A DNA stretch of 64,000 nucleotides, taken from Himantopus leucocephalus (Eukaryota > Chordata > Aves > Charadriiformes > Recurvirostridae). Shown piece by piece: positions 40,201 through 54,596 of the stretch (positions within the stretch are counted from its first letter, which is position 1; every line of letters starts with the position of its first letter). The stretch is taken from NCBI GenBank assembly GCA_003993805.1, contig RSEF01000001.1, forward strand, positions 148,352,857 to 148,416,856, in the 5' to 3' direction. The notes beneath the pieces are model-generated. The model saw nothing but the letters and a program-made list of their open reading frames with translations. It had not been told where the DNA came from and did no database searches. The position numbers and the translations under genes are program-made.

Positions 40201-43200
40201 GCATAATCCCAGTTTAAACCAGTTATCTAACAGCTAAATATAATTTCTGTAGGCTGTGTAGTTTCCAGAAATAACCAATGTTGCATCCTCGTCCCCCCAT
40301 CAGGGAAACACCCAGCAGCACTTGCCAAATCCCACCCCACCCCACTGCCCTACTCTGTAGGACCATGTGGCCCAGAGACCTAGCCCTCTCAGCAGACGCT
40401 TCCCATGCTCCTGCAAGGATTAGCCATCAAATCCACAGGCTCATCTGCAGCTCTGATATTTTGAGCCTCGTCCCTTCCCGGTGCTTCAATGAGCCACCCT
40501 CAGGCAGCTTCCAAGGACCAAGCGATCGCCTGCCCACTGCTTCTGTCACACTCTTCGGGAGGAAGTCAAAAGATATTCTGAGAAGCATCTAAGCTATGCA
40601 TACTGTAAATAAAACATATTCTTACAGAGCGGATGTAGCCCCAATCCATAGCGCAAGAGGAGGAAGCAGGCAAGGGCAAAAGCTTTCTTAGTCTTTGCAG
40701 TAAAATCTGCAGCTGATCCTTTTCCAAGATGAGTAAATTAATTTCTCCCTCAATGGTCTTGAGCACTGCCTCAATTGTTTTGGTTCAAATATTTCCTAAA
40801 AATCTGGGAAGAATGAAAGCAAAACCAGAGACAGAGTATTTCCAGACTTATCCTAATACAAAGCATAGGAAAGAAAATAAAATTCGTTTCTTCCAAATTC
40901 AGTATGTTAGATCCTCTTCTACACATTGATGTTGCACCAGTTGAGCATAAACCACCAGTTCCTTGCGGTGAAGCAAAGGCAGAAGGCCTCCAGTTCTCTC
41001 CGGAGGCAAGTGACCTCTAACTATTTCATCTCACAACCGCTCACATGCGTCCTTGCTCTGGAAGCTCCTCAGTAAAAGGCATCTGGAGGAGTTTGGTAGG
41101 GACACCTAATGCCATCCGAATCGAGCACAGTGGTCCCCGTTGCGGTGGTACACCCAAGGGTGAAGTTGCTATGCTCGCATGCAAAGCAATATCCCATGGA
41201 CTCACCACACTGAGCATTCAAACGCATGGCTGAGGAGCCTCAGCTCTACCTACTACGAACTTCACCCAGCCTGCTGCATTGCAGCATCTTATCTCCAGAA
41301 AACCACATCTCATAGCTGGGAGATGCTTCCTGACAGAACAAAGACAATAATACCTTGACTTACCGCTGAGAGATGTACACTACTAAGAAACAGGACATTT
41401 GACATGATTTTTCTTTTCCTGGGCACTGTACATTGAAATTTTGTATAAGTAACACAGATTTTGAGTAACTTGGAGTCCAGATGTATTTAGATCTTTGTGA
41501 AATGGTTAAACTAACATTTTTCCATGTAGTAATGCTTCATGGAAGAGAAAGACCCAGAAACAAAGACCATTTCCCATGCAAAAAATAACATATCATACAT
41601 TATTTGCAAGTTTAGAAAGAAAGAACCAATGTATTTTTTTTATAGGCAAAACATCTGGTCACAAAAATTCAGTAATTCCCCTGCAGTTCATAACACCAAC
41701 TATCCCAAAGAACCCCTGGCTTCCTTTTTCCTTACCGTGCTCCTAAACTCTTTCCCTTCCTCCCATCAACTACTTGCAGTCCAGCTCTCCTGGGCAACTA
41801 CCCCTCACGGAAGGTGTGGTAATGTACAGAAGCACTTCACAATTTCCCTCCTTGTTCCAGGCTTCATTAAGGCTTGCAAAGCAAATTAGAGCACTTCACC
41901 ACTGCACAAAATAATCATTGCTAATAAGACAAGCCCCAGCAACTCAACCGCTTATCCCAAAATATATATGGTACTTGGAGCGCATCAACACAATGGCTAT
42001 CCCGGTTCCATCTCCATCTATGCTCAGTGGTCACCAGATCTCTGTTCAGCCATCCCAGTCCTTCCTCCCCAAACCTTTCCAGCAGGGCTTCTCAGTCTCT
42101 CTGCTTGCAAGGGCTGGGTTATAAAATGACCAAAATAACCAAAAACATAATCTGTGGACTTGACAGGAGGTCCCATTACACTCTCCACATGCTATTTGTT
42201 CTGCGCCCTCAACAGCGCAGCAGCTGCTTCTGCTTCACCGCCATCCCCAGCCCTCAAGCCTGGGAGAAGACCCCTTCCCTTGCTCCCTCTGGCCCTTTAT
42301 CGCTGGCTCCAAGGAACGTGCCAAGTAAAATCCCCTTTGCTTTTCTGCATTCAGCCTCCCCTAGCCTCCGATTTTCTTTCAAGAGGGGTCAGCAAGCAAG
42401 CAAGCCCCTCTGCAGCTCCCCCTGATATCTTATCTTCTACAGGAATCTTCCACACTCTGACTGGGAACATCCCAACTAATTGTTCCCTTCCAGCTTTGCT
42501 TTGATTTGCCCCAGATGTTGCCAACTATATTTCTCCCTTCCCCTTGGCGTCCACTCCATCTCTGAGTTAGATCCAGCACATGAAGAGCTCCTGCTTTCCT
42601 ACAAATGCTTTGGTCCTATTTTAATTAAAGGGGCCAGTCACCCTCTAGCACAGCAATATGGTTATTAAATGCCTTTATCTCAACCAAAGGAGTGTATTTC
42701 AAAAAACTGTAAGGAAGCCAGAAATAAATAATTCACTGCAGGAATCTTATTATTTTCAACTGTAATCCAAGCGACATCTTAAGCCTGCTATCTTCAGCTC
42801 CAAAAAAGGTATGTGGCTAAATCTCACGCCGAATGCTAGCTCCAAGTACCTGGACTTGGTCCAGAAGCAGGGTCTCCATGAACTCAAAGCACTTAGGAAA
42901 AGTGTTGTGCCACCTGAGGCCATGAGAGACTACGTAGCCACCACAACTGTAGTACAGCCATACTACATCGCTCTTCCCAGGTCTCGTATTGCCACGGTGC
43001 AGCAGCTCTTCAATTTGCCAAGCAATGAATGCCCACTCTGTTCCCTACACCAGTCATCCAGATTCAGAAGACACGATGTAAAAGCCGGCATTTGTGGAGC
43101 ACGGGCAATACGGATCATGCAGTATCAGCCCCTTTATCTCTACCCACTCTTCCCACAGTGGCACCTCGCTGGCTCTGCTGGGGCTGCAGCCTTCAGCAGC

Positions 43201-45433
43201 CTCGGGGATACAGGAAGGATTTCCTCCATAGAAAGCAAGACAATAACCAGCTTCCAGCCAGTTTGTCAGAGAGATTCCCAAACAACCAAGCCCTTGAACC
43301 CAGTATCTAAACATCAGGGAGCTTTGTTTTCAAAAGACTCCAAGAGAGGAAGCTCTGTTTGAAAAACATAGCTCTCCAGCATAGCTCCCTGAATGTCCTC
43401 TCCAAGCCAGCTATCACAGGGACAGAAGGAGTTGCCAAACAACAGCAGATCTTCTCTTTTTTAATTCTGGCACTTATGCCAAATCCCGTTCTCTACAGCA
43501 ATCACACTTTCCATTTACCATCAGAGTGTATAAACTGGATGCTACTGGATTAAAGAAATAAAGTGCAAACATTTGGAATTTAATAATGCACTGACACAGC
43601 CTCAAGACATGTTTCTAAAAAACAAGCAGATATGCTGTCACAAGCTGAAAATAACAAATGATAGTAGAAGACAAATATAATATAGCAAGTTGTGCTAAAG
43701 CACAGAGTAATCACCATAAAGCAAGCACAAACAAAACACGAACAATATTTACAGAGACAACTTGAAAGTGCTACTGAAATGAGAAACAGCTCAAGAAGAC
43801 GTATGGACAAGACATAAGATCCCTTTACTGCTAAAAAATGGTAATCAGTTGTGTAGAGGACCTCATCGTTACCACTCCCTCTGGGAAGGAAGAAGAAAGG
43901 AAGGAGGCTCTAATTACTATAACAAAAATTACGGATATAAAAGATCTAGAATAAGATTTCAAAAACTACCTAAACAATCTAGGAGCTTGACATTCATCTT
44001 CAAAAGTGAGTCAGGTGCTTGAAAAAATCTCATCACTAGAGATGATGGTGAGAACTATTCAGGGAGTGCAACACACCATGGGAGCCAGTAGGGACCACGC
44101 ACCACTGGTCCAACTGACCTTTCATCTTACCAAACCGCATCAGAGGTGGGAGCTTCTCTGAGGGCCGGGCAGCACAGCAGGCACAGTCCAAGGTGTGGAG
44201 CAGCCCCAGGACAGCACCTCGGGCACAGCACTCTCTGGAGGATACCAGGACGTCACACCACGAGTGAGATGGGGCAGGGAGGCCCAAGCAGAAGTCCAAG
44301 CTCTCCTCTTCCCAGCAGTGGTGGCACTTCAGTGGCAATCCTGTTTTCCAGCCTAGTAATGTTTTACGAGCTACCCATTTCTTACACTGTTTTGGTCTTC
44401 TCCCCTTCCTTATCTCCTTATAGTTGAACCATGCCGCTGTAATCCACAGTCACCTTCTTTCTCTTTTTATTTTCTTGTCCATTCAAGGAAAAAAGTACTT
44501 ATCGAGACTGCAAAAGGTTACGACCCCAAGCCATCAAGGCTTCATTTTACTGTGGGCAAGATCCTTCTGGCAGACCAATTTCACACTCAATGCTGGAGGC
44601 TGCACCTGCTTGACTAAACTAAATGCAGACGTGCCAAAATCGCTTCTCAAGAGCAAGGAGAAGAGACACGAGAGATCAGATGTTGACCAACATGCTCCAG
44701 AAGCTCAAAAAAAGCCCACCACTGCACTGTAAACAGCAGCAAATTATGTCCTGTGCTCCTTTTAAATAGCAGCGTGGAAGCATTTAGTTCAGCAAGCCAA
44801 TTTGGTACCAGCTTTTTCCGGGCCGTGTGGCCCCATCTGCCTATTCCAGTTTAGTTTAGCTTTGACTGATCCCAGTTACATAACTGTACCCTTAAGCTCA
44901 TAAGTTGTAAGGTCAGTATCAGGTTGAACTGTTGCTGTGTAAGACAATGTAGGCAAAGCCTGAACTGTCCTACTGCCACACCTATTTTTCTGTGTATCCG
45001 ATGCAATTCCCAGCTCAAAGTTCAGCAGGAGATTTCCTTTCCTTCTCGCGTACCTCTTCGATTTTCTTCCTTCCTCTGCTGTTTCTCTCCCAGATGATTT
45101 TTACTTTTATAATACGCTCAGGAAGATGACAAAAAAATGAAAGTGAGAAAAGCTAAATTGACAGGAATGCTTCTGTACCATCATTTTACTACAGGCACCG
45201 AATGGAAGCGTTTTAAGCAGCACACATCATATGGCCTCTCATGAGCGCACTGAGCTACCATGAAACAGGGCTGGAAAAGATAATGGTGCTTTGCCAAATG
45301 TTCAGTATTTTTAAATCTAAAGTGAATTAACCCACAAAAGCAGACGGAGCTCAACGTCAGACCAGGTCTGTCCCAACAGCACAGTGTCCCGAAGGCAGAT
45401 ACCCTGTGAGCCCCGGCCTCCCTAATGCTGGAA
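37211..45433. other. Intronic unique sequence, no gene seen
   Basis: A single N at 38441 has no obvious flanking duplication. Pyrimidine-rich DNA occupies about 39480-39760 and 41690-42600. The longest frame, 183 codons at 42811-43362 on the plus strand, has no recognisable motif. Confidence 0.5.
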
Positions 45434-45495
45434 TATGCGGGCAGGCTTGGTTAAATGAGCTGGTNTATGCGGGCAGGCTTGGTTAAATGAGATGG
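45434..45495. repeat. 30-bp direct duplication across a single N (45465)
   Basis: A 30-base block starting TATGCGGGCAGGCTTGG occurs at 45434-45463 and again at 45466-45495, with one C/A difference near the end. The N lies between the two copies. Confidence 0.8.
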
Positions 45496-45921
45496 CGGGA
45501 AACCCACCTGGCAAGTAGTTACTGAAACTTCCCTGCCAAATCCCTGCTGAAGCTCTGCTAGAGCACTGTCAAGCTATCTCTGCAAAACACTTCTATTTGA
45601 GAAGAGTTTGGTCGGGGCTTTTTTGACGTTTTACTGACATCTTTTAAAAAATCACCGGTTTGCTTTGCATCTGTGAGACACCTGCACTATAGCTGCAGTG
45701 CAACGCCAGGGTATGCCTCACAGAGTATTGGCGTGGCAACTACTTTGGAGAATGATGCAACGAAAGGAATCACTCGTCTTGTAAGCCTGCTTCAGCCATG
45801 ACGCTGGAGAGCATCATACTTCCTGCAGTAGCCCATCAAATTCTGTTCGTCCCAAGGTATGCTGAAGCAAATGGAAGAGTTACGAGTTTTCATTCTACGG
45901 TGGAAAGAAATGATACTCGAG

Positions 45922-46500
45922 TCACAGAATCACAGAAAAAAATTAGGTCGGAAAGGACCTCTGGAGGTCATCTGGTCCAATCTCCTGCTCATAGCATGGG
46001 CAGCTTCAAACTTTGACTGGGTTCCTCGGGGTCTTGCCCTGTCAAGGGTTGAAAATTTCCAAGGACAGATATTCCAGAGCCTCACTGGGCAACCCATTTC
46101 AATACTTAACCACTCCTACTATGAATGTTTTTTTCCTTAGACCTACTCAAAATTCTTCTTGCTGCAACTTGTGACTGTCATTGTGCAACTCTGACAACAC
46201 CCAGCTCCATCTTCTCCTTAGTCTCCATGTAGTCAGTAGAAGTGGAATTACATCCCCCCGTATTCTTCTCCAGGCTGAAACAAATCTCAGCTTTTCCTTG
46301 TGCATTAAGCACTCTCATCCCCTCTCATCAGTGGAGGGTCTTGATGGCCCTCCACTCCACTTGCTCCAGTATGTCACCATCTCTCCTGTACAAAGGAGCC
46401 TGGATGCAGACCCCCAAGGGCGAAGTCACTTCCCTTGGCCTGCTGGTTACCTTTTTGCTTATACAACCCAGTATGCATGTGCTCTGTTCTCCACATTACG
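45922..46500 (-). mobile_element. CR1 LINE fragment, degraded
   Basis: The plus strand opens with CACAGAATCACAGAAAA and GGTCGGAAAGGACCTCTGG, then GTCATCTGGTCCAATC, all reverse-complement CR1 3' end. Further along, TATTCCAGAGCCTCACTGGG and a later stretch on ATTCTTCTCCAGGCTGAA correspond to deeper CR1 sequence. Divergence and indels are heavy, so this is an old copy. It lies in the same orientation as ARHGAP6. The inner boundary is uncertain by some tens of bases. Confidence 0.82.
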
Positions 46501-49500
46501 CACCTTCCACCGCTGACTAACTTATCTAACTGGTTTTCCTCTGATCCATGTGCCGTGGTGTAATTTAGCTGCATTTGGGGAAAAAAAAAAAAACAGGCGG
46601 GAGACTCTGTTACATAGTTCACTCCAAGGAAGAAAAGTATGCTCGTCTGTCACATTCACTCTGCCTCTGTTGAGGAGAGGTTTATGAAACAGAAAGCTTC
46701 CATCAAGCCTTGATGGAGCGTGGAAATGGTATGTGCTCAGACCTCAAGCAGAGAGAGAGAAAAGGATCAAGAAGCATTTGGGACAGCGTGCCAGAGATTT
46801 TTCAACTATGCAAATTTACCAGTGTAAATCTTACTAATTATTCCACTAAAAAATTGCTTTAAAACCCTCCATACAGGTTGACTGCCAACTACATCCCATT
46901 CCTTTAGTGAATATAGAATTAAGGCACGTTACCTCCGGAAAAAAGTAAAACTTCTGTGTTTGTTTAAGTAATTTGGCCGCCTAATTCTCCCAGCTGGTAA
47001 TGGTTTGTTACCACTTCTCTGGCGCAGCCCACTTTGTATATCATTTGAGAATACGCTGTCCCCTTCTAAAGACCTATGAGACATGTCCCCATGGCGCGCT
47101 GCTACAAGAGCTGTCACTAGATGCAGAGACATGAACATATGCTTGAGAAACAGTAGTGAAGCAACGAGCAAAAGGCACACCATATTTTGTCAGCAGGAAT
47201 GTTATGAAATAGCCACAAGAAAACTCAACCATATTGTTCTAATTTAGGATAGAGTAGATAGGGTCTTATTTCGGAGCATGAAAATGTAATCCATCCCAGT
47301 CTCTCTTTCCCCACCGCCCCTTTCAAATAACAGTCTGCACTGTCATCCACATTAAATTAACAGCTAAACATAGCTGACTTCCAACCAGGATGTTACAAGG
47401 ATTTAGCCTTCCTATATACACATACACGTGCAAAAGAAATTGTGGTAATGAGATTGGGATCAAAATATTGCCCAGAATCCTTTTAAAATTGAGGGCAGGG
47501 AAGAGAGAAGGGGGATTTCTTTACGATTTAAGAAGGATAAATATGAGAGACGCACGATCAAAACAACAAAATTTGAGAAGTTACAGCAGATGTGTTAATC
47601 CACGTTCTTTAGCTTCAAAGTCTCCCATTTCACGTAAGTGTCAGCTTGTCCCGGAGCCTGATGGCACTGTATAAAGAAACAATTGCATATCTTCTAAAAA
47701 CAGAAGATGGTGAGCTCTCTTGGACAGTTTGCCCAAAGGCTCTATTGTGCCTAAACTCTTATGGGAATACAATTCAGAAAGGTTTATTCAATAAATTAAA
47801 AGAAATACCTCCTACGGGAAGCAAAAGACATAACAGAATGAAAAACATTTCCTGTAGAAGGAGTATTTTTAGACTTTTAGAGAGAGAGAGGCAAATGAAA
47901 ACTGAACAGAGCACTGCCAACCAGTTTCTCACCACATTACTCTCAGTAGGGTGCAACTCAACTGAAATTACCCTTTTGAGAAAAAAGAAAAAGACAGCGC
48001 TCAAAAACCATCTTGCCGTATTACAACAGTGGCAGGAAACAGGGATAAAGCAAATAAAACCTGAAAATAGCAATGGAAAATTTGTATTAGTCTTCCTCTT
48101 ATAAAATCAGTCCTAGATGTTCAGTGGAGGTACAGTCCCATCACTGAGAATCAAATCCAAGAAGCCAGTCCTTTGGAGAAGCACAACTCTGAGGCAGTGC
48201 AAAAGTAATCTTAATCACACTATAAAAAAACTTTTGTTAGTAAAGTCTGTATCATACTCTGTACTTTGCTGAAAACCATTTTGTCCATATATGAGAGAAG
48301 CCATTTATGGGAACAAAAGGACACATTAACACTTGACTTGGCCAATCCAAATAATAGGCTACAGCTACAGTAAATCAGCTGGGGTTTTTTTAGTATGAAC
48401 TACAGGTGATGAGAGCAAGAAAAAGACACATTATCTTCCTTTTTAATGTTTGGCATGGAGGATAACTGAAGATATACATAACAAGGCCAATTGGAAATGG
48501 ATAAAAGAGAAGCCCAACCTGAAAAGGTCCAAGTGCACACAACAGGAACTCATAAATGAACAGGGGAGAGAAGAGAAAAGCAAGATCTACTCAAAATCCT
48601 AACAGGTTCTCAGCAGCCACGGGGAGAGTTTCTGCATGGGACTCACTAAGTGCAACCCTCAAAAATCTCACTTCAACCTTACACTGTTGAATAGTCCTCA
48701 TGGATAAATACCGTAAACCAGAAGGTCTCTGCTTTGAGAGGATACAGAAGAGAGCAACCAGGAAGGTCCAGAAAAGACAGTTTTGGTTTCACAACTTGGG
48801 AGGCTGATGCAATCTGTTCCCATAGCCAGGACTGTGCGGATAATGGCGCAGGGATGAGAGCTTTAGGGTGGGAAACCGATGTTTGTTTTTACGGGCCAGA
48901 GACAAAGTACCTAACCTACTTAGCTCCAAAAACACAAACATGTGGTACCCAACATCTGGTTCCAGTATGACAATGTGGAGAGTGTCAAGCACTGGAAGCT
49001 CATCAGATCCTTCAAAAACACTCTTAACTCTCCCAGGGATTTACTAACTCCTTGCTGACACCCGGAGTGGAACAGACGTGTAGCTTGAAATAGGCAGTCT
49101 GTACACATATAAGAAAAGCTGAAACTCAACCAGAAAGCCTGCGCATACATTCCACTGGTATGTATTATTGCTACAGGATAAGAATAGATAAAAAATAATA
49201 GAAATTACTTTGAACAAACACAGCTTAAAAATCTGCACAAAACAATAGATACACAAGTTTTAAAGAGAGGTGTCCTGGGACTGAATGATAGCTAAAGGCT
49301 TTGCTTCCCACCCAATACTGTTTTGACTAGTAGTATTCACCTGCCACAAGTCACACACACACTTGAGTACTCTGAGATTGAAGTCTGAGTACCTTGCAAA
49401 ATTGGACAATGAGTAGCAATGTCAAATTCCAATGAAGTCTGAATCTTGCCCTTACCTCCTTATTGCCCCCCTTCCAGTTTTCATAAACTGAATGGAATAT

Positions 49501-52500
49501 TTAGCCTCTTCTCCCACCATCCAGACACCTGGTTCAATTAAAAAACAGTGTAATCCAGGACGTACAGGAGCTATGTTTTAAAACGTCAGCTTAATTCCAC
49601 TGACCCTTACATTCTCAAATACTATGCCACATAGCCAGAAAATCAACTATGAGCAGCATTATATCATGTTTCATGAGACTAAGATGGTATTGCCATTATA
49701 ACCTTCATCTTCATCACCTTTTTACGTTAAAATTTCACCTCTGCAACTCTGACACTGACAGGATCTAGTTACTACTACATCATCACAAGTGTTCAGCCCT
49801 ACTTGCTCATAACTCCCTGCTGGTTTCCATTATAATACTTACAGCTGGAAGGAAATAATCCCCCAAAACATGCTTAATACCTATACGCTTATAATACAGC
49901 CGTAACACCACAGAAGAGCGAAGAGAGACTCCTGAAAAGTCCTCCACCTGCAAATTCTCACAGCTGCAGTTCTTGTCGTACAAGAGTTCACAAAGCTAAG
50001 CGTGCCGCAACTCCATCACGAAGTCAAGACAGCAGTCTGGGTTGTTGATATTTTAGAGGCTGCTCAAAATTATTTTTCAGTCTCATTTCTATTATTTTCA
50101 CAAGTTCCTTTCCCATTACTTAAGCAACAAACACTTGGGGAGAATTCTGTCTGTCCTAGCTGTCAACTCCCATATTTTCACCAAATGTCTTCAGACGTAA
50201 TTTAGTTGGGAATGGGAAGAGTGCATTTGCCAAATTCAGAAATGTTGAATATATTTAGTTACTTTTAATGGCATTCCTCTTCATATGAGACCCACAACAT
50301 TTCTGCCCACCAAATTTTGCAATTACAGAACTCTTACAGCATTGAATGGGACAGACTTAGGCTGAAACTAATCTGTGCATCTAGTGTTTTAGGGTGTCTT
50401 ATGGAAGAAAATAAAGCAGGGCAGTTCAGCGGTAAATATCAGCACACAAAGTTTTTTACTTAAAGAAAAAAACAACTTCCAAAATACAGTTCCGACACAT
50501 CTCATTAAAAAGCCCCCCTCAAAGGCAAAACTGCAAGTTAGCAATTTTGGGGATGAAGGAGGGTCCAGCTTTTTAAACGCTTGGAGGAAGACCAAAAAAC
50601 AAGGTGACAAAAAGCCATTTAAACATGCTATACCCCCATTTTGCTTCCTGGGAAGTTAATCAGGGCTCTACAAGGGAATACGTTCAAACTTCTCATCCAT
50701 CCGTATAGAAAAATGTCTGGGTTAGGTATCAAGGTGCTTAAGGATAGATATAACAGACACTGAGCTCACCCTTCAGCTACATATCACTCTTCGGAGATTG
50801 TTACAGCAAAAAGATCAACTAGTGCCGATGGCAATTTAATACATTCCCTGTGATTCCTTCGCAAAGACGGACAAATTTTCCATCTGATGGGGAAACAATT
50901 CTAGAGCTTCTCATCATAACAAGCCACACAATAAACACAGGCAAATGCAGAAGCAATGAAGTCAAAAACATGAGGGCAAAAGCTCAGTGAAGATAAAGCC
51001 TGTAAAACTTCGTCAACTGGAGAGCAATAGATACAACATTGTCACCAGAGACTAAGCGCTGAGGAGGTATTCCACTGAAATATTTGCATGTATACTGTTA
51101 AGTTAGTTTATTGGGGAGTACTGACCTTTAGACAATGCGAACTATCGCAGCCTTCAGTGGTAGAGCCTCACCCCCAGTTCCAAGTGCAGCGGCTTTGCTT
51201 TTACACCCCGAAAGCTTCAGCTTAACCCCCGGGTTGACAATCACGCTGTCACATCAACGCCACTTGAAGTGCAATGCCTAGTCAAACTGGGGAAAGGTTG
51301 TCTTCGCTTACGTGTCTCATGCTACATCTTCTGAAAGTGATGCAGCGTATATACTTCTATTTCACGTTTTCTTCACACGTCCTAACGCATAGGAGAAAAC
51401 TGCCTCCTTTCTCTCTTTTCTGTAGGTAACCTACAATTTGCAGAATATGTATCAGCCATTGCTTACTAGTTGAGTAGGGGAAGAAAAAATAAAGAAAAGC
51501 TCTCCCTCCTCTAAATTTACAATGAACAGGGTTCTGCTCCCGCAAATTTGATTATGCGATCAGTCCTTTCTCTCTCTAAAACAACTTGTCCCACTAACCT
51601 CAAAGAGAAATACTTACCTGAAGCACCCAAAGATATATACCCATACGGGAATGTGACCTCTCTGTTGGCCCAATTTTTAAGAATTTTGCTTTACCCTGTA
51701 TCTCTGAAAGTATTTTTCATATATGTCCTTCCATCAGCACAGTTTTGAAGCAAGCACTGGCTGTAAAAGAAGCAGAAAGAAGTGAGCTAGCCACTCACAG
51801 CAGCTGGGAAAAACAGAGTACGAATGAACTTGCAAAAAAACAGTGCTGCTCAGGGGGAAACTTTGGCAAGCAAGGAGATATGGAAAGAGAGAACCTAAGA
51901 CCACTTTCACAACGGATTTAAACCCTTAAAATAGTCAAGCAAGTGAATTTACAGAAGCTGACTTCCCAAGGCACCCATCAGCTGAAGCCAGTGGTGTGAG
52001 CATTCACTACTTCCAACAGCCATGCCCTAAATTATCACTCCATATGACTCAAACAGAAGTTATAAAATAATTCAGCTAAACTAACGTTGTTCTGATATTG
52101 CAGATGAGCATCTCCAACCGTCCTTGTGGCTAGCCACAGCTTGGCTGGCCAACAGCTCAGGAGACACCAGGACGACTCCTGCCTTCTCCCCCAAACCCGG
52201 TGAGGAACCAGGGCCACCTTCCCTCCCACACCATGGGAAACCCCTCGCCCTGTTGTGCTCGACAGAAAGGCTCCCTGGGCAAGCGAGCAGGTCAATCGCA
52301 GGCTGCTCTAGGAGGAGGACGAAGTGAGGAAGGGCTGAGCCACCTGCCTGCAGCGACCCGACGGCGCTGAGGAGCAAGTTGCAAACTCACGATGGTGTCT
52401 CCTGCTTCCCGGCCACCACGCATGCAAGGGGGAAGGCTGCAGACGTTATGCTGCCATTAGTTCAAAAACAGCTCTCCCCAAAAAAAGCGGATTAGCTGGA

Positions 52501-53599
52501 GATGTTAAAGTATAATTAGTCAGTAGCACACAGAGTATGATAGCAAAATAATCAGGCCTTATAAGTTTGAGTGTGGAGATTTGGTTTATCATAACAAAGA
52601 GATTACTCAGATACATTCACATGATTTGCCATATTTGTTATACACCCGCTGCAGCTTTCCATTGCCGTCTTTAGGACAGAAAAACAAGCAGAAGAATTAA
52701 CACAACCTGAGACTTCACACAGGTCTGTTCATTTTGAGCTATTCTGGACTTTGCACCTGGCAATTCTATTCCAGTCAGTCACTGTAAGCATCCTTAACTT
52801 GTACGGGACTACTCGCACACTTAAGCATAAACGTATGATGCTATGACTAAATGTTGGCAGAATCAAGGCATTAAGGTATCTCTACATGTTTTTACCAGCT
52901 TTTTCCATGATATCTAGTTTACTTAGTCACTTAAGTCATAACAGATTTAATTTTCTAAGTGAAAGTGAATTTTCTTTAAGGAAAATGGCTTAACGGGACA
53001 GCTGAGGTCTGATGTGAACTGAGGATGAATGCTTTTTTCCCTTGTCAAAAATCCCCTTTAGCTTTGCCCCGCTCAAACCGCTGAAAATGTTGTCACCTAT
53101 TTCCATAGACCCAGGAGCAGGTTTTTTATTAATGCGGCTTATACAAGAGCAGACAATAGCAAGGGTAAAGAATGCTTGTCAGCATAGTAAAGCTCTACTA
53201 AAAATAATCTTTACAGTCGTCAAATATTCTTGTGAATAAAATTACATGTCAATAAAGAAGAGCCAGATCAGCGGGGAGTGAGAGACACCTCGGTCACATG
53301 ATGCTTCACATCCAAAAATCCGCGGATTCAAGAATATAGGCCTAACACCTTTCTTTGTGTAAAGCCTTTAGGTGTGACCTGCTGCTGACCCTGCAAATCC
53401 CCCGTGCACTCTGGCATTCCATTAAAAATTATTTATGAATGGCCACAGGAACTGAGCAACAACCCTTCCCTCCTGAGGCCAGTAGACAGGGTTGTGGTAT
53501 AAAATGCNAAAAAGGTAAAACAAACAATCCGCCCTTTCTCCTGGCCTCATATCAAAGCTGTTACGGAAATTTTTGGCCTCATATACTGAGAAGTCGCAG
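46501..53599. other. Intronic AT-rich unique sequence, no gene seen
   Basis: Short frames only. A GC-richer stretch at about 52100-52440 has overlapping frames without recognisable motifs. A single N at 53508 has no clear flanking duplication. About 35 bases near 48740 vaguely resemble CR1 pol but the match does not extend. Confidence 0.5.
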
Positions 53600-53760
53600 A
53601 TCAGCTGGTAAGGGAGCGCTCGGCGCAGGCTTTAAAATCTGAATACAGCTGAGGCAGGTGCTCCTGCCCGGCAGCCCTGGAGCGCCGGGCTGCCCGAGGA
53701 CGGGATTCGCACAGCTCGCGCCCGCTGCAAACCGCATCTCCACCACGTCCCTCTGGATGC
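53600..53760. promoter_or_regulatory. Small CpG-rich patch in ARHGAP6 intron 1
   Basis: I count about 14 CpGs in roughly 130 bases, against almost none in the AT-rich DNA on either side. It lies about 3.3 kb inside the intron from exon 1. It could be a secondary promoter, an enhancer or an unrecognised first exon. No product was recognised in either strand's frames. Confidence 0.4.
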
Positions 53761-54596
53761 CACCACACAGATCCAGCTTGGGCCAGGTGAAGGAGGTCCT
53801 GCTCAGAAGTTATTCTTTTAGAGGGTGGGGGTCTGAAGAGAAAAATCTCCATGGCATTTTAACTTCTCTTTACTGCTTTAGAGATTAAGGTAGGGGGAAG
53901 AAAATAATTCCCACATATATAACTCCTAAAATATTATTTTTAGTGCATAACCCTGTGGCTTGCACAGTGGCTTTAGAGAAATATTTTCCAAAAAGTGCAA
54001 TTACACTAAAGGTGTTGGAGTGAAGGTAAAGAAAACAGGTTTCGCAATGAACGCTTCTTTTATTCCCCAGCTAATAGGATGGGAAATGTTAAGTACTCAA
54101 ACCAAAACTTTCCATACTGATTTTTAGCTTTTAGTCACCTATTCAGTTGTCTTTTACAGCTGAGTAAAAGCATCATTGTCATGTATTTCATTTTCTAAGT
54201 TGAAAAAAACGGCACTACAGATTTCCTATTGAGAATGCAGTAATTTGGATAACGGGACCTTTTAAAGTTACAATATTATAAACAGTTACTTCCTTTTCAC
54301 CCAATAAAATGTGCTTTTTTCACCTCCTCAAGCACACTTGCTTTGCTACAGCTAGGGTGAAGCCCCAGAGACAGAGTCCTTCACTGCCTAAAAACTGAAC
54401 AAGTCCTTTTCCAATAAAGACTAAATAGGAAGCAAACAACTAAATCCTTTATGAACAATGCTATTTTATGAGAAAACCAAAGTGAATGACCATGAGGATG
54501 CATGCCTGCAATAAGAGGGGGAATATGATCAAAATTATGCATGTTCAGTTTCTTTTAAAATATAGGTTAAAACCATTTATACGTGTCATTTATGTG

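Noticed and set aside
42811..43362. 183-codon plus-strand frame, the longest in the intron
   Set aside because: About one frame of this length is expected by chance in 64 kb of mixed composition, and no motif, signal peptide or family resemblance was seen.
48735..48775. Short CR1-like stretch (GAGAGGATACAGAAGAGAGC)
   Set aside because: Only about 35 bases resemble the CR1 pol region and the similarity does not extend either way.
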